Shown: positions 10,144 to 23,335 of the stretch, piece after piece
Layout of the letters: each line of letters begins with the position of its first letter
Position numbering within the stretch: the stretch's first letter is position 1
Assembly: GCF_932276165.1 (NCBI RefSeq)
Contig: NC_063988.1
Coordinates: 6,944,001-7,008,000, forward strand
DNA: 64,000 nt
Direction of reading: 5' to 3'
DNA from: Plutella xylostella
Taxonomy: Eukaryota > Arthropoda > Insecta > Lepidoptera > Plutellidae
Notes under the pieces: model-generated
What the model was told of the DNA's origin: nothing
The model's input: only the letters and a program-made list of their open reading frames with translations
Databases searched by the model: none
Program-made: the position numbers and the translations under genes

Positions 10144-11262
10144 TATGTCGTTGAAGAAAAATAAACTACTGGCAATACTTAAAATTATAATAAAATATAA
10201 CTGGAGTAAAACTGTACAATAATATGTAATACACCGGTAAAATGTTTATCTAATGTAACATAATATCAGCATCGAGCATTAGTCCCTAGTTACCTCCATA
10301 ATACCCGTATTAGAGCCAAAACAAACATTTAACACCGTAAACACTTCTATTAATTTGCGAGCTACCTAGCTCTACTCTTCAACTACCTTTGTTATTTAAT
10401 TCTTAACTTTATTATCATTCAGTAAAGTTTTCATTGTATTGTCTCTTGCAAACCGCTACCTCTTATTTTACTTTATCCGGGAATTATGAGAGAAAGGCAA
10501 TTTCAAGAAAATACTGTTCAAGCATTTTAATAGGCATGCTGGAACCCGCACCATTTTATTTCTTATCATTGTTTCTTCTGATAAAATTATTATATCACTA
10601 GTAATAGGTACATTCTAAAGTAGAATTTTACTTGGAATTTAAATTTCAAAACATAACTGTACTACTGAAATATATGTACTTACACTGAATTTAAGAAATA
10701 TTGTTGAAGGCATAGTTGGTCAGCAGTCTACGAGTCAAAGTTTAGATCACTTGGTTGCTTACACCACCCTTCCTTAAACGCAACATATTTAGGTAATGAT
10801 TAACATAATTACTAGGTACAATAGGTACAGGGCTGTTTAACCTAACGAACGTTAAAAACATATTTTTTCAGTTTACTTACAGATATTTTTCATACCTTTG
10901 AGTTGAAAAACACCAAACCCTAGTCAAGTAAATATAGAAAGAGGCAGAAAGACCCAAGCAAATTAATTTTTACGAACAATTTCTCACTGGAGTTCTCTTA
11001 ATTTGAAATAAAATAGTCAAAATTCGTGCCGTGAAAAGTAATTTACAAATAAGACGGAGCGATATCCGAGCAATCTCAAATTAATTGGGCGGTCGAGCGT
11101 TTCCACTTGCAAATGGCGTTAGAAATACCTACCTAAGTATTTAATTATTTTTTCAGTATCGGGACGTTTCCTATAAGGAGCTAAATTGGACCGAATGCAG
11201 TTTCGTTAAGAAAAAAATCTGAACTAAAAAAAGACCCAGCACATACCTATAATCTTACCTTA

Positions 11263-11759
11263 GGCAGCGTTCCCACTACGCCGGACCGGCAGATCTGCCG
11301 CGCCGGTAAATCTGCCGGAAGAGCTAGTGGCTGTACAATTTATATGAAGCTATTCACATTATCCCGGGTCCGGCATTTTTGCCGAGCCCGGCATTTCTAC
11401 CGAACGTTTTGTCACTACGAATTGCCGGTAGAACGACCGGGCCCGGAGTAATGTGAACGAGTTTGTGCCGGTATCTGTCCCCCGCTCGCCCCGCTCGTGC
11501 TCCCCTCGCCCCTGGATGTAAAATGAAAAGCATGGAAAATCTTTCCCGTAAAATAGGGTGTACCCAATGTTTTCTTTTATTTTGCCTTCTATTAAGATAC
11601 CACCACAACACAACAATTTCGTCGTCCACGTCGTGCGCGCAGGTCCAAATTCAACTGAGGACTGTCTGAATTTCTTCCGGGATCCGATGTAATGTGAACA
11701 CTCTGTCCGGTGTCCGGTTTTCGGCAGATCTGCCGGTCCGGCGTAGTGGGAACGCTGCC
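11263..11759. mobile_element. PIF/Harbinger-like MITE
   Basis: The left end GGCAGCGTTCCCACTACGCC continues 'ggaccggcagatctgccg'. The right end carries the exact inverse, giving inverted repeats of about 38 bp. TTA flanks both sides (11260-11262 and 11760-11762), the TWA duplication of PIF/Harbinger. The 497-bp interior has nested 'ccggca'/'tgccgg' palindromes and no transposase. Short frames inside (11354-11669) are by-products of GC-rich sequence. Confidence 0.85.
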
Positions 11760-12277
11760 TTATAGCTATCTATTCTTGTATTATTTTCCATAACCCTGAT
11801 CAGACTGTTTAGTTTGATACGATGTTGAACCGACGGGTGCCCGAAATGGAAATTCATAGGTAATTTTTCCTCTTTTCCTACCTTGAGGGTGGAATTTATT
11901 TATAAAATTTAAATGGGATCAGCGGTGATCCAATAGATCAAAATCGGACCATAACAGACTGAGATATTGGTGATAAAAAAATTGCAAACAGACGAATTGA
12001 GAAACTTATCTTTTTTCGAACTCGGATAAAAGAATTAGGCGGAGAGAGCGCGAGCGGCGTTGCGAGATTCGCAACAATCGCAACGGTGAAAACTTCGACC
12101 AATAATCAAAGGGTGAAAAGCGCCAAACGGTGAAAATTCAAATTCGGAACCCGTTCCCGGCCATGCTGGCAGTTTAGAAAGGAGTTTAAAATCCGCGGCA
12201 GCACGGAGGCGCTCCACAAGTATGTACCTGTTGAGGCGCGCGCACATCGACCGCGGCGGTGACCCCGCGCCCGGACC

Positions 12278-12623
12278 ATGCCTACTGTTGCTATTGTTGT
12301 ACGCCCGCCCGCGCCGCCGGCCGCAGATAAAGTGACGCAATCAGAACGTGCACAGCTGCTGAACCGCTTCCAAGCTACACGCGAGCCCTACTCCAGGTTT
12401 ACACAAGCTGTCGTGCAAACTGAACGTTTCATACAACCAGATAGAGTCGTTGCTAGCACAGCAACGCTCCGAAACACAATTTTCTGAAGCTAGAGTGTGC
12501 CCCAGGTGTGAACGATTGCGAGCAAACTATGCAGAACTGCCGAGTTCTCGATCATTATTATTAGATTATGTATCACAGAAATTCATTCATGCACATATTA
12601 CACCCTATACGTATTTCGTGTAA
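12278..12623 (+). pseudogene. Candidate host coding sequence with one frameshift
   Basis: In a GC-rich patch, an ATG in good context (ggaccATGcc) has an in-frame TGA 18 bp upstream. Frame one starts MPTVAIVVRPPAPPAADKV and continues with TQSERAQLLNRFQATREPYS until about 12437. Coding-like sequence then continues one base over: QIESLLAQQRSETQFSEARV, CPRCERLRANYAELP, ending at TAA 12621. A single extra base in 'caaccag' near 12438 would reconcile the two. The second part is charged and helix-like, with a CPRC pair. I do not recognise the family. It could be a broken gene copy, a first exon with an assembly error, or chance. Confidence 0.35.
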
Positions 12624-15600
12624 TGTGTGTAAGAATGAATGCTACAACTAGGGAAACGTAGGGCTGACTTCTATATGCTTCTATCTTACTAGGGCGACCT
12701 TTTGAATGCATGCGGAGGCATTCAGTGGTCATACATAATATAGGCTGGAGAGTGTATTCAATTCGTACTTTAAAACGGGACATCCGAGTAAGTCGTGTGA
12801 CACATGGGGTAGAAGCTGCGGCCGTTACTCGTGTTATGTTCGCTCATTTATTTTATTATATTTGGCTATGTTAAGGAATATGAAACTTATTGAATTTCAT
12901 TTAAAATATACCAACAAGCGGATTAAAACGAAAAAGAGGTTGAAATAATATACTTACTAAAATTAATTGGAACAAACCCCAAAATTCTGTCGAACCATCT
13001 TTAGCGAAATTTCCTGAAAATTGAGGAACATCTTCGCTAGACCGGCTCTGTCGGATACGATAAATTTAATGATGCCACTTAAAATGGCTGGTTTGACGCT
13101 AGAAGGATTTCAACTAAAGTGATACTTGAGTAGAGTTAATAGCGTAGCTAAGTTTTATTCGAAATATAGATTCATAGTTTCACTTTATGGTTACCTATCT
13201 TCAATTCAAAACTTTAAAAAGTTCGTAAATAGTTCAATTAACTTTGTATCTACAACGTTTCAATTATGAAAAGATACTAAATCGTGCCGTTTTAAAACTT
13301 ATGTATCCTTATCAAGTTCCATTTAACACAAACCATTTAACCTCATAAAAACGCGGCATCGCGGATATCTCGAAAACCAAGCTGAAGCTAAACATAGTGG
13401 GATTAAAAATATGTACTAAGATATAAAATGAGCCGGCGGCGGCGTACCTTGTAAAAGTTGTCTTATGAGATATTACGGCAGGAAGAGCGTATTACTTATA
13501 CCTACTGGAAATATTTTCTAGATTCTCTCTATCTACCTAGGTTCTACTTACGTAGCGTAAGCTAGGTATATTTCACAAAGCAGCTACGTTATGAAAATGC
13601 TAGCATATTATAAATATTATGAACGTAAAATATTTTATACCGCCAACTGTAACATCAAGTGGGTTAATTTTTAATTATTATTATAGTCGAGATTAACCGG
13701 AAAGTTAACACACTTTATACCTGGTTAATCATAGTTTGTAGGAGTACAATTAAAATTTCATGCGTATGTACCTAAAGTCAGCGCGTCTCTAGACATAAAT
13801 CGTGTTTATCTACCCCGTTACGGAATACCTAACATGGCATGTAATTTACATAGCAAAATGAAAGCATATTCAGATTCAACCCCAAAACACACGTGGCTTT
13901 GATGTGAGAAGGATCAATGCGTGAGGCGCAAAATTATCTTTCATTTACGATTTTATCATCTTGGGAATTGGGGTCTACATATCATACAAATAATATATGT
14001 ATGTTTACATGATACCTACAACCTTGAGGGCGTATAAATTTTAATGTGACTCTTAACAAATATACAATTTGTACATAGGTACATTCATTATTGGGTTTGG
14101 TTTGGTACATATCTTCTGCCCTGTCGTTTGATTATCGAAAATGGGAGCCTCTTCTCCAATACCCTACTAATTAAACAAATAATTCATATAAATATACAGC
14201 TGGAAAATCATGAAATAGTGATTACCTAAATAAGGCCACTTAGATTTAAGTACAAATTAAAATGTCAAACTTTAACAATAAAACCAGACTTATCTATAGA
14301 AATCATAAGAGTTGGTTGGTTCTGTCGTTGACAGCTGAGTCGCTTACACCCCGGTTACACAGAGACGGCTAATAATTTCAATTACTTACAGTTTAATTTA
14401 GGAATATTAAGCTTATACAAGTTCTCGATACATATTAAAATAAAGTACATAATATATAACGCATTTAAATCGATTTATATCTAATTCCTAGCTATAGGTA
14501 CATTCCATTTAGAACATGTATCAAACTAAACGATCCACAATATGTTACATTAACTACACTCTACCAGGCACGCATGGCTATCAAGTGGTATATAACTTAC
14601 AGGCAAGTCGACAGCGCGAGCCCGTGGGGAATCCCACTGCGGCTAGCCCTAAGCTAACCGCACTCATTAGCCACTGAACACACCCGGGAACTATGCCCGG
14701 CTACCAAGTACCAGGCATGCAGGATCTGTGCGGAATTCGGAAAGCACAGCGGACGGACATAGCTCTGTATATGTGTGGGGAGGGCTGCAGACAAACAGAA
14801 TCCGGAAACTTTCGCAATTGCGGTGGCCGAATGTAGTTCATGCAATATGTATAGTTTGTCTATCTATGTACATCTGAACTGGCAAAAGGCAAAATGAATG
14901 TAGCTGTAAAGTTTAAGGCCTAGATCTAAGCATAACACGGCGCCGCTATACAATACGTAGGTATAATATCAATTGCTTAACCGCAGCCAATAATGTCAGG
15001 CTAGGTGGCTTTCCACGTTAAAATCGATTAAGGAAAACTCGTCGGTGTTTAATAAATCTTTTAATGGCCGTGTAGGCCAACCGTCGCTCAGGATAACAAG
15101 GTGCGGGGCCGCCATTATGGCACAAATCTTATTAGACGGCCACACCGCTTACTTATCGTGAATTCCCACATGAGCGGAGAATGTCTAGATACATCGCTTC
15201 CTATTTGTGAAGCAATTAATAAAGGTAATGATTGGTTTTTAGGATATAAAATATAATGATAAATTAAACATTTTTGGTAATTAACAAATATACTTACCAA
15301 ATATTTTGTAATTTTAAGATTCAATTTTCCCAGGACAATTAAAAGTCATGAAGCCAACTTCAAGTTTGCGTTAAATTCCTTGATGTTGTTGTCGTCACAA
15401 GCGAAGCTATTACAGCTATCTAAAATAAAATAATAGTATTTATATGAACCTACCTACTATAAGTACATAATTATAATAAAAGACAAGGGTCACAGTGACA
15501 CAAACACAGGCATCACTCGCCCGCACCGCGATGCTATCAGACGCCCCATTCGGGCACACACACCGACCGACATCAACTTTTAAAAGCCGCCTTTAATTGA

Positions 15601-15827
15601 AACCAGTCAGATATTTTACATACTTTCTGGTACTTTATATGTTATGTACTGTACATAACAAGCTTTCAACCAAGCTTCGCTTTGCCGTGGGTATTTTGGC
15701 TTAAATAGTTGCCTACAAGATCCTACACCCTGGATAAGTAGAACTTTGAGGAAAATATAACAGCCGTAACTTTAAACCGAAGGTCAAATACTTTTTATTT
15801 TATTTTACTAAGTATTTTATTCATTAC
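12624..15827. other. No recognisable gene
   Basis: Long AT-rich interval. I see no splice-bounded exon, transposon end or tandem array. A perfect 17-bp palindrome TTATGTACTGTACATAA is at about 15643. The frames at 14654 and 15115 lack any motif. Confidence 0.4.
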
Positions 15828-15851
15828 TGGCTGTTCCCGCGCGAAAGAGTA

Positions 15852-15914
<63 letters not shown>

Positions 15915-15948
15915 CAGTTACTTTCGCATTTATAATATTAGTTAGGAT
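15828..15948 (+). repeat. Lepidopteran retroposon tail with (GACA)n
   Basis: Starts near 'ctgttcccgcgcgaaagagt', then about 62 bp of pure CAGA/GACA repeats (15853-15914), then 'cagttactttcgcatttata' and 'atattagttaggat'. The same terminal module occurs at 26748-26935 and 41845-42047 with only 2-3 tetranucleotide units, so the microsatellite here has expanded within a retroposon. Confidence 0.75.
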
Positions 15949-18787
15949 ATTATATATTATATATAGTTAAGATTATTTTACATTGAGACTGGTCAGGTTA
16001 CACGGAAACTCGCAACTCGCAGCGCGAACTCAACATAAACTTTTATCACAGCTTGTCGTGCACTCCATGCTTCGCCTCCTGAAACATCCACTTTTCGCCG
16101 GCTGACTGTACCGACAATGCAACTGCGTTCCGCTCTTTATACTAATGGAGGGGGAAACTGAAAAGCTTTCAAAATGTTGGAATATTTTTATTATGAGAAA
16201 TGAGCTTCGTCTGTTACCCCGTTTAAAGTTTAAGTACAAAATAAAAGAATTCTCTAAAAGGTCTACGCCACAATTTTTGAAATTAAAAGTTTTAGGAATT
16301 ACAAAAGAGTGAATAAGTTTTGCGGTCGCAATAAAGTGGGTAATTTTTATGTAGGTTAACACCTACATAATAACAATGGGTACATTATAATTTTAACATA
16401 AAATTATATTACCTACAGCACAAAATCTAATTATATTACATCTAAATAGGTATTGTCTATAACTGAAAATTATAAAAAACTCAGTCTTTCACTAACTCCC
16501 ATTTTCAAATCAAAATTAATATAACCCATTACTGATACTTTCATACCATGCGTTGTGACCATTTATGCAACTTTGCATGTCTTCCAGGAGCTACCGACAC
16601 TTCATACACCTGGACGACCCATTCTATAGAAATCTTACAGATTCATTTAATATCATTCCGCTGTCTCACTGTAAGATATAAAATGAATATTATAAAATAT
16701 CCACCATAAAAACGAGAGTGACAAGGGCAATTAAGCAACAGAAAGCTTGTTTCTGAAGCGAATGTTCTTTGTCTCATCATGACCTGCTTCCTTAGGTAAG
16801 GAGGGTCCTAATAACATAGTCTTTACCCCTTGGAAGCACCTTTTGACAAACTGCCCAGCCATTTGAGACCCCGCCCGTCTCATACATCGCGCACTAGACA
16901 AGGCGAGTTGTAGGTGGCTATTGTGGAACACGGGTCTTGTTAAAGTGGACGTGTAAGTAATGCTGTGACTGGCTACCTATCGTTTTTTTTTATCTTTACT
17001 TAAATGGTTTAAAGAGTTGGGTAACTCGTTACGCATTGCAAGCGATACGTCATGAAAATTTGCCGCCACAAATACCTACGATAGCTATCCCAAAAGCGAA
17101 ACAAATTGTAAATGAGAGAATATACCTCACAAAACAATGTATGTAAAGTATGTACTGATGCAACAAAGATCCAGCTGTATTACAGGTACGCTTTGTTTTT
17201 TTACCAGTATTTTACGTGTCAAAGCGATGTTACCACTCGCGTCACGTCTACGTATGTTATTCCAAATCATTACAGTATAGGTAGAGCTGCATTACTGCAA
17301 TTTTCATCTTTGAAAATAACAAAATAAAAATTGCAGGATAAATATTATCACGAGAATTGCTGTCGTATACCATACGTTCTATCAGCGTACATTCAGGCTT
17401 TCTAGATTGAATGTCGTCCCTTAGAGACTTTGCATTCAATATTCTGAATTACCAATAGGCCTCGTCGTGCATAGTATGTAGACCAGCTAGTCTATAGTAT
17501 AGTTTGTCATGCGATTGCAGGTCTTAGTAGAAGGAAATACAGCTCTCAGTAGAAGGACATAGGATTGAGTGAGATCTTGGTGTATAGTGGTGTTCCGATA
17601 TCGATTTGTCGGCGATCGTAGTCCGAGCGATGCCTGTTGCACTCCAGCAGTGCACCTGATTCCTATTGAATCTGTAATTGAAATTGTTCACCTGTTTCTG
17701 TGACATATTTTAAACAAGCACCTATTTCGATGTTGTACGTAAAGAAAAATAAATATAATGTTTGACTTAACTTTATTTAAGTATAGATACATAGTACTAA
17801 TAATAAATATCTGAATCATTCCAGGCGGAAAATAAATGTAGCGCTTTATTAAATACCCAAAAAAAAACAAATCTTTACAAATATACTTTGTAAGTGACAG
17901 CTGCCTTAATCTTTTTAGTGTTCACACTGTGAGCGGAAATTGAGGATTCCAGAATTGTATGAAATATAGAAAATCGTTTCGATTCGTATTGTCGATTGGG
18001 CCCGATTCGAAGCATTGTGTTGGCTATTCGTGGAATCTGCCGTGACGCCCGTGACTTACTCGCCTATACGGAGATTGTGGGCTGAACCGATATCTTCTGA
18101 TATGTGATAGGTATCTTCACTACATATGTACTTGTATTGGTATTGTAAAACGATTTATCTGTAGTAAGGCTATACATTGTGACTATAAACGGTTTTATGT
18201 TGTAGTAGAGTTGTTCGAATCGAATCGTTAAGCATATTATATTTTGAATTCCAGTGGAAAAGCAATTGATGATTATAAAATCAGGCTTAAAGTTGTAGAG
18301 CAACCACAAAAGTAAAACTTACGCGATTAGTGAGTTCCAAGATATAAGCTGCGCAGCGAAACTCAAAAACTACGACTAAAAGTAATACAAAATGTTTGCC
18401 TCGTAAAAGCGACGTTGCAAGAAGAGATGTAGTAAAAGTAACCGTAATATACTAGAAACTACCACTACAGAAATGTAGACAGTCTAGATATCATTGGACA
18501 TCCTATAAATGTAGAAGAGCAGGTGTACAGGTACCAGACATCGTCCCCGAGTCCAACTATAAAATGTAACACAATTCTCACCCACTAACTAATCTCATTC
18601 ACTCATGTAAAACGGCAACAAGAACCACACACAATAATATTCGAAAATGTCAGCAGCACTTATTTGTACAACGAACGGTACTTAAAAGCAGACGCGATTT
18701 CCCTAAATAAAAGGTGGAATAATATATAAATTATGCAGGCACTCTCGACAACAGCTGTTGCAGCTCTTCTCCCTGATTCGCAGTCGC
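15949..18787. other. No recognisable gene
   Basis: AT-rich, only short motif-free frames. No inverted-repeat element with clear ends was found by eye. Confidence 0.4.
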
Positions 18788-18845
18788 AGGCTGTATAGAG
18801 GTAGTATAGGGGCTGTATAGAGGTAGTATAGAGGCTGTATATAAG
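18788..18845. repeat. Short minisatellite
   Basis: The phrase 'ggctgtatagaggtagtata' is repeated, then a partial third copy 'ggctgtatataagc'. Unit about 20-24 bp, just under three copies. Confidence 0.7.
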
Positions 18846-19321
18846 CATCTTTCGTTACACAACCGCGGTATTGTTGCAAACTGGCACAAACGGAGCAGCG
18901 GCACAGTTCCCGTAATGTTTGATGGCGCTCTATCTTGTCTATGCTGTCGAGTTTTCATCTCTCATCTGTGCTCTGAAATAGTCGTTTTTTTTTTACGTGA
19001 GGTATGGTATGATTATTTGTCACAGCCTCGAGTACGGGTTTTTCAATTTAAAAAAGTTACGTTTTCTTCTGTCATTTTCATACATTATCTTTGAAAAGTT
19101 TTATTGGGGCGCCACTTTGTATTCGAGAAAACGAAAACTTTTATAATTTCGACAAACTATCAAAACTGAACTACATACATAGTAATCGTGTATCAATCTC
19201 AAAAAACACACAATTGCATTATGATATGAAAATACTTTTTTGGTGCAATGCAATGTAATTTAATATAGTAATACGTGGATAACGCTGTGGGTTATACATT
19301 TTGTCATGTAACATATTTAAG

Positions 19322-19470
19322 ATCATATAAGATAAAATAAGATAAGATATTCTTTATTTGCACACAAAAATATGGACAACAATACAAAACTTAGTCTAAC
19401 ACATATTTACAAATGGCGGTCTTATCGCTTAAAGCGATTTCTTCCAGACAACCTTTGGGTGGAAGGATAT
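19322..19470 (-). repeat. Short lepidopteran retroposon, minus copy
   Basis: Read on the minus strand it runs 'ccacccaaaggttgtctgg', 'aagaaatcgctttaagcga', 'taagaccgcc', then 'tgcaaataaagaatatctta' with a degenerate tail. A plus-strand relative lies at 19745-19900, so the two face outward as an inverted pair. The AATAAA near the end is consistent with the 3' end of a LINE or SINE. Confidence 0.65.
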
Positions 19471-19744
19471 TTAGATGTAAAGGTATATATCTAAGTTTTA
19501 ATGTATAACTGTTTGTTATCCCTTACAAATAAAATAAAATAATTGCTTATATCTTACCTTGTCTCTTTACATAGTAACGCGTAATTGAAATAACCAAGTA
19601 TGAGTAGCTATTTATAAAAATCTATGAAATATATCTTTATCTATGATGTATATATATATATTTTTTGTATTGTGTTGTTTTATTTATTTATATAGTATGT
19701 ACAGTTTAAGTAGTATACCTTGCACCTCTACTCCCATTAATTAT

Positions 19745-19900
19745 GTTAAAATTGTCTCTTCCATCCAAAGGTTGTCTGGTAGAGATTGCTTTAAGCAATA
19801 AGGCCGCCTTTTTTGTACTATGTTATGTATATAAGTTGTGAATTGTAATGTGTTTTTAATGGTGCAAAATAAAGAGTATTCTATTCTATTCTATTCTATA
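19745..19900 (+). repeat. Short lepidopteran retroposon, plus copy
   Basis: 'ccatccaaaggttgtctgg', 'agagattgctttaagcaata', 'aggccgcc' followed by 'gtgcaaaataaagagtattc' and a tail of four TATTC units. Same family as 19322-19470, 33170-33285, 51333-51415 and 54963-55095. Confidence 0.7.
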
Positions 19901-20349
19901 TATCTAACAATAACCTCAATTTTTTAAATATAAATATACGATATTGCATTTTTTATAAATAGATAACCCTAATTATGCACGAAAGAAATTGTACATATGT
20001 ACAACAATTTATATAAATAACGAACAAGAGTCTCCTCGGCCTTTTGGAATTGAAATGAATAGAACTATAGAAAATGGCGTAGAAGGAACATGAACACTAG
20101 AAATACAATCATGGACGCAATTATTGCTATGAGCTATCTCCTACAGCACAGGTCACTATACTCTCTACCGAGAGTCCTACAGGCAACCTACAGAGCAATT
20201 TTACTGTAATGGATACGAACTTTTGAATGGCCCTAGAAAGGCCTACGCACCTACGCATTGTACGCTACTGTAAAGTCACCATCCTCAGCCGACAACGTCC
20301 AATGGGATTGACGATACGGTGCTCTATCCGCGACTTTCCTCATCCATTC

Positions 20350-21195
20350 GGGTAAGTAATACGAGGTATAAAAACGCATGGTATAACATTCACAAGGTAT
20401 ACGCCCATATGATATAAATTTATTAAGTATAACGATCACTGTGCATAACAAACGAAAGGCATAATTACTAAATACATAATTTTGTAAAGAATAACGTTCA
20501 AAAAGTATAATTTCAATTGATATATCGATTAAAATATATAACGTTTATAACATATATTGTTCACCGTATATAATAACATTATGTATAATGAACAAAAAAA
20601 TATATTAATATTGGAGCTATGTTAGAAGACGCTCCGCTCCGCTTCGCTGCGCTCCGCTTTGCTTTTAACGAACATGTGCACCTAACACGCTCCTCCTCGC
20701 TTTGCTCGTCGTCGCACCTATCTTTAGGTTTTGGTACTAGGGGTTTTCACAGCATTATTATTATTGAAGCTATGTTGGGAGACGCTCCGCTCCGCTTCGC
20801 TCCACTTCGCTGCGCTCCGCTTTGGTTTCGACGAACATGTGCACCTAACACGCTCCTCCTCGCTTTGCTCGTCGTCGCACCTATCTTTAGGTTTTGGTGC
20901 TAGGGGGTTTGACGGCGTTGGGTAATTAAACACAGATTATGCGATATGAGAAGAACTTTATACAAAATTATAGTATATATTTTAATTGATATACGTAATG
21001 TATGTTATACGAATCGATATTAGTCCTCGTGAGTGTTAGTTATTTTGATATTATATGAAATGTACGATATACCAATTGAATCTTATACCTTATGAAAATA
21101 TAGATTTTGTTGTTACACGTAACGTTCATTATATGTTGTGAACGTTATTAATGTGAAATTATACATTTCGTTTTTATACGTCGCAATACGCACCC
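20350..21195 (-). mobile_element. MULE-like non-autonomous element, copy 2
   Basis: Same family as 6970-7865 but inverted. It begins GGGTAAGTAATACGAGGTAT and ends with the complement of GGGTGCGTATTGCGACGTAT. Flanks are CATCCATTC (20341-20349) and CATCCATTG (21196-21204), a 9-bp duplication with one mismatch. Its core again holds two GC-rich tandem units (about 20625-20730 and 20780-20925). Internal differences from copy 1 are scattered substitutions and small indels. Confidence 0.85.
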
Positions 21196-21389
21196 CATCC
21201 ATTGACTAGCTAGCTGTAAGGTCCATGAAGGTCCAAATATCCAGCTTCAATTGAGAGCTCGTATAACCCAACGTGCAACGATTTGGTGCTAATAGCGTCA
21301 ATGATATTATAAGACCTCTTGGGTCGCGGGTAAAAGGAGAATAGTATTCAATACACCGTGGCTTACCCGACACTACGGTGTCGGTGGTT

Positions 21390-21432
21390 GTACTCCCCCC
21401 CCCCCCTCTGCCCCCGGAGTGGGGGGCACCCC
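21390..21432. other. Poly-C / poly-G tract
   Basis: A run of about 13 C, then 'tctgcccccggagtgggggg' and 'cacccccccgcctcccc'. The minus strand has at least four G-runs in about 45 bases, compatible with a G-quadruplex, and the GGGGGG/CCCCCCC pair can also form a hairpin. It is isolated in AT-rich DNA just outside MULE-like copy 2. Confidence 0.7.
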
Positions 21433-23228
21433 CCCGCCTCCCCGGCACGTGCAACAGCCGGCAACACTCTCTATATTGAATGAATGTTTTTGTTTTTGAT
21501 TTCTTCTTTATTATTCATTACGTTTTGACGCAGTTTCGAATTTACTGCATGCATTGGCAGTTGAGTCGATGTTGTACAGGTAATTTGTAGGTACTTAGAT
21601 ACATATAAAATGCTTTTAGCCTTAAGTCCACCTGTCATATTTTTGCAATAATGTAAGTATTAAATAAATAAGTTTTACGGTTTATCACTAAAAAGAAGAT
21701 TACTTCAATAGGCCAGCCCAATAGAAAACTTTCTACATAAATATATTTCAACGGTTCTAATATTTTCCGGTTTCTCACTTCAACTGTAAAACTGAAAACG
21801 TGTTGATTCCGACTTCCTTGCCAGATCTCCTCGTATATAATATAAAATTTCCAACAGTCGTGGCCCAAGAGGCCTACTCATACTTGACGAAATACGTCGG
21901 AGATCTCTCATTCAATCGTGTGCATTATTTAATACAACGAGATCGAATCTGGCTACCACCAGCATTGCTTATCTGTTAAATCTGACGAAAGTCGTATCGT
22001 CTGAGCGATGTTTGACATAATTATAATTACTTATAATATTATGTGATTACTAATGTGTCGCTGCATAAATACGGTGCTGTGATTGTTGGAGCGTGCATTA
22101 AACGATTTATTTTATCGTCTTCGATAACAGACCCGTAAAGCGGTCGATGGTATGGTAACTACCATTAGAACCTGAAAAATCTGCCACTATCAGCAGCGCC
22201 CTCAAACGACGTGTCGTGAAGTGAGAGTAGCCCCCCTACAGCGCTGGCTGGGGCTCTACTCTACATTCATTTACGCCATTACTTCCGAGCCAGCGATTCC
22301 TCGCAGCGGTGTCAATCGACTGGAACTCTTTACTACATCCACCAGAAGCAAGCGAAATACTACATTCTGCTACGATTAAGCGTAACGTTACTGTAAGCGT
22401 ATAATTACTGTGTAACTAAGTTATTAATAAAGTGGAAAGTTTAGGGTTGAAATTATTATTTAATGTCTACATAATAATTTTGTTGTATTTTACTTTATAT
22501 GTCTACATAAATTGTTCTATATTTTTGTGGCAGGGTTTGTATTAATCGAATTATAAATATTCGATAAATTCACACTTTTTTCTTGTCCGAGATTTGTAGA
22601 TGTTTACAAACGTTAACGTCGTCGTGGATAACGAATAATAAAAAATCTTAGTGGACGCTTTCCATTTCGAGTTTGTACGAAAAATAACACGTACCCAATA
22701 TGGTATTTTTAAGATCCCTTGGCTATGGTTGCTACATTTTATTACAGGTTTTATGTATTCACACATACACGCTGGGCCAAATTGCCCTATATTTTCACAC
22801 CATGCATAGTAGGTACCTAATTTATTCGTATAGCGAGTTATCAGCGCTCAGTTTACCATATTTTTATCTTGACCGATTACGAACTAATGGTACCCACTTG
22901 AATTTTATCAATGAAAATACCCATTCATATTCATATCTCCTAAATCGAATAAATATTCAATGGCTGTAAAGTCGATGCAAAGTTATAGGCTCAACTGAAA
23001 ACTCCCCAAATTGCCATTCTTATGTTTTTGAAAGAAACTTATGACTTCCATTAAATTCGCTCATTTTTGTTTATTACGTAGATAAAATCCAAAGTAATAA
23101 CAATTAATCTCTTCGTATAAACAAAGTAATTACACATCACATAGTCTATAAAACAATCAGGAACGCAATATTACGTTTTTATTAGTGAAATAGATATTCG
23201 GAGACAACCGTGGTATTGTATCAACAAC
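21433..23228. other. No recognisable gene
   Basis: Around 22070-22440 there is a more GC-rich block ending 'ctaagttattaataaagtgg', whose AATAAA-type signal and composition would suit a solo LTR or 3' UTR. I could not find matching ends, so I make no call. Confidence 0.35.
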
Positions 23229-23335
23229 ATGGCGGGTTGCCAAGTGAAACTGTGCTATCTACACAATCGTCACTATTTTGATGTCCGCCTGAATATTCCA
23301 TGCGTTGTTAATTCATTAAAACCGCAGATCAATGG
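23229..23335 (+). CDS. Candidate first coding exon
   Basis: ATG in an insect-like context (caacATGGCG) opens MAGCQVKLCYLHNRHYFDVR, then LNIPCVVNSLKPQING, and meets a consensus splice donor GG|GTGAGT (GT at 23336). If unspliced the frame ends at TGA immediately after. No family recognised. Evidence is only the context, donor and composition, and I found no partner exon. Confidence 0.25.

Noticed and set aside
22070..22440. Solo LTR
   Set aside because: Composition and an AATAAA-like end are suggestive, but no TG...CA boundaries with a target duplication could be found.
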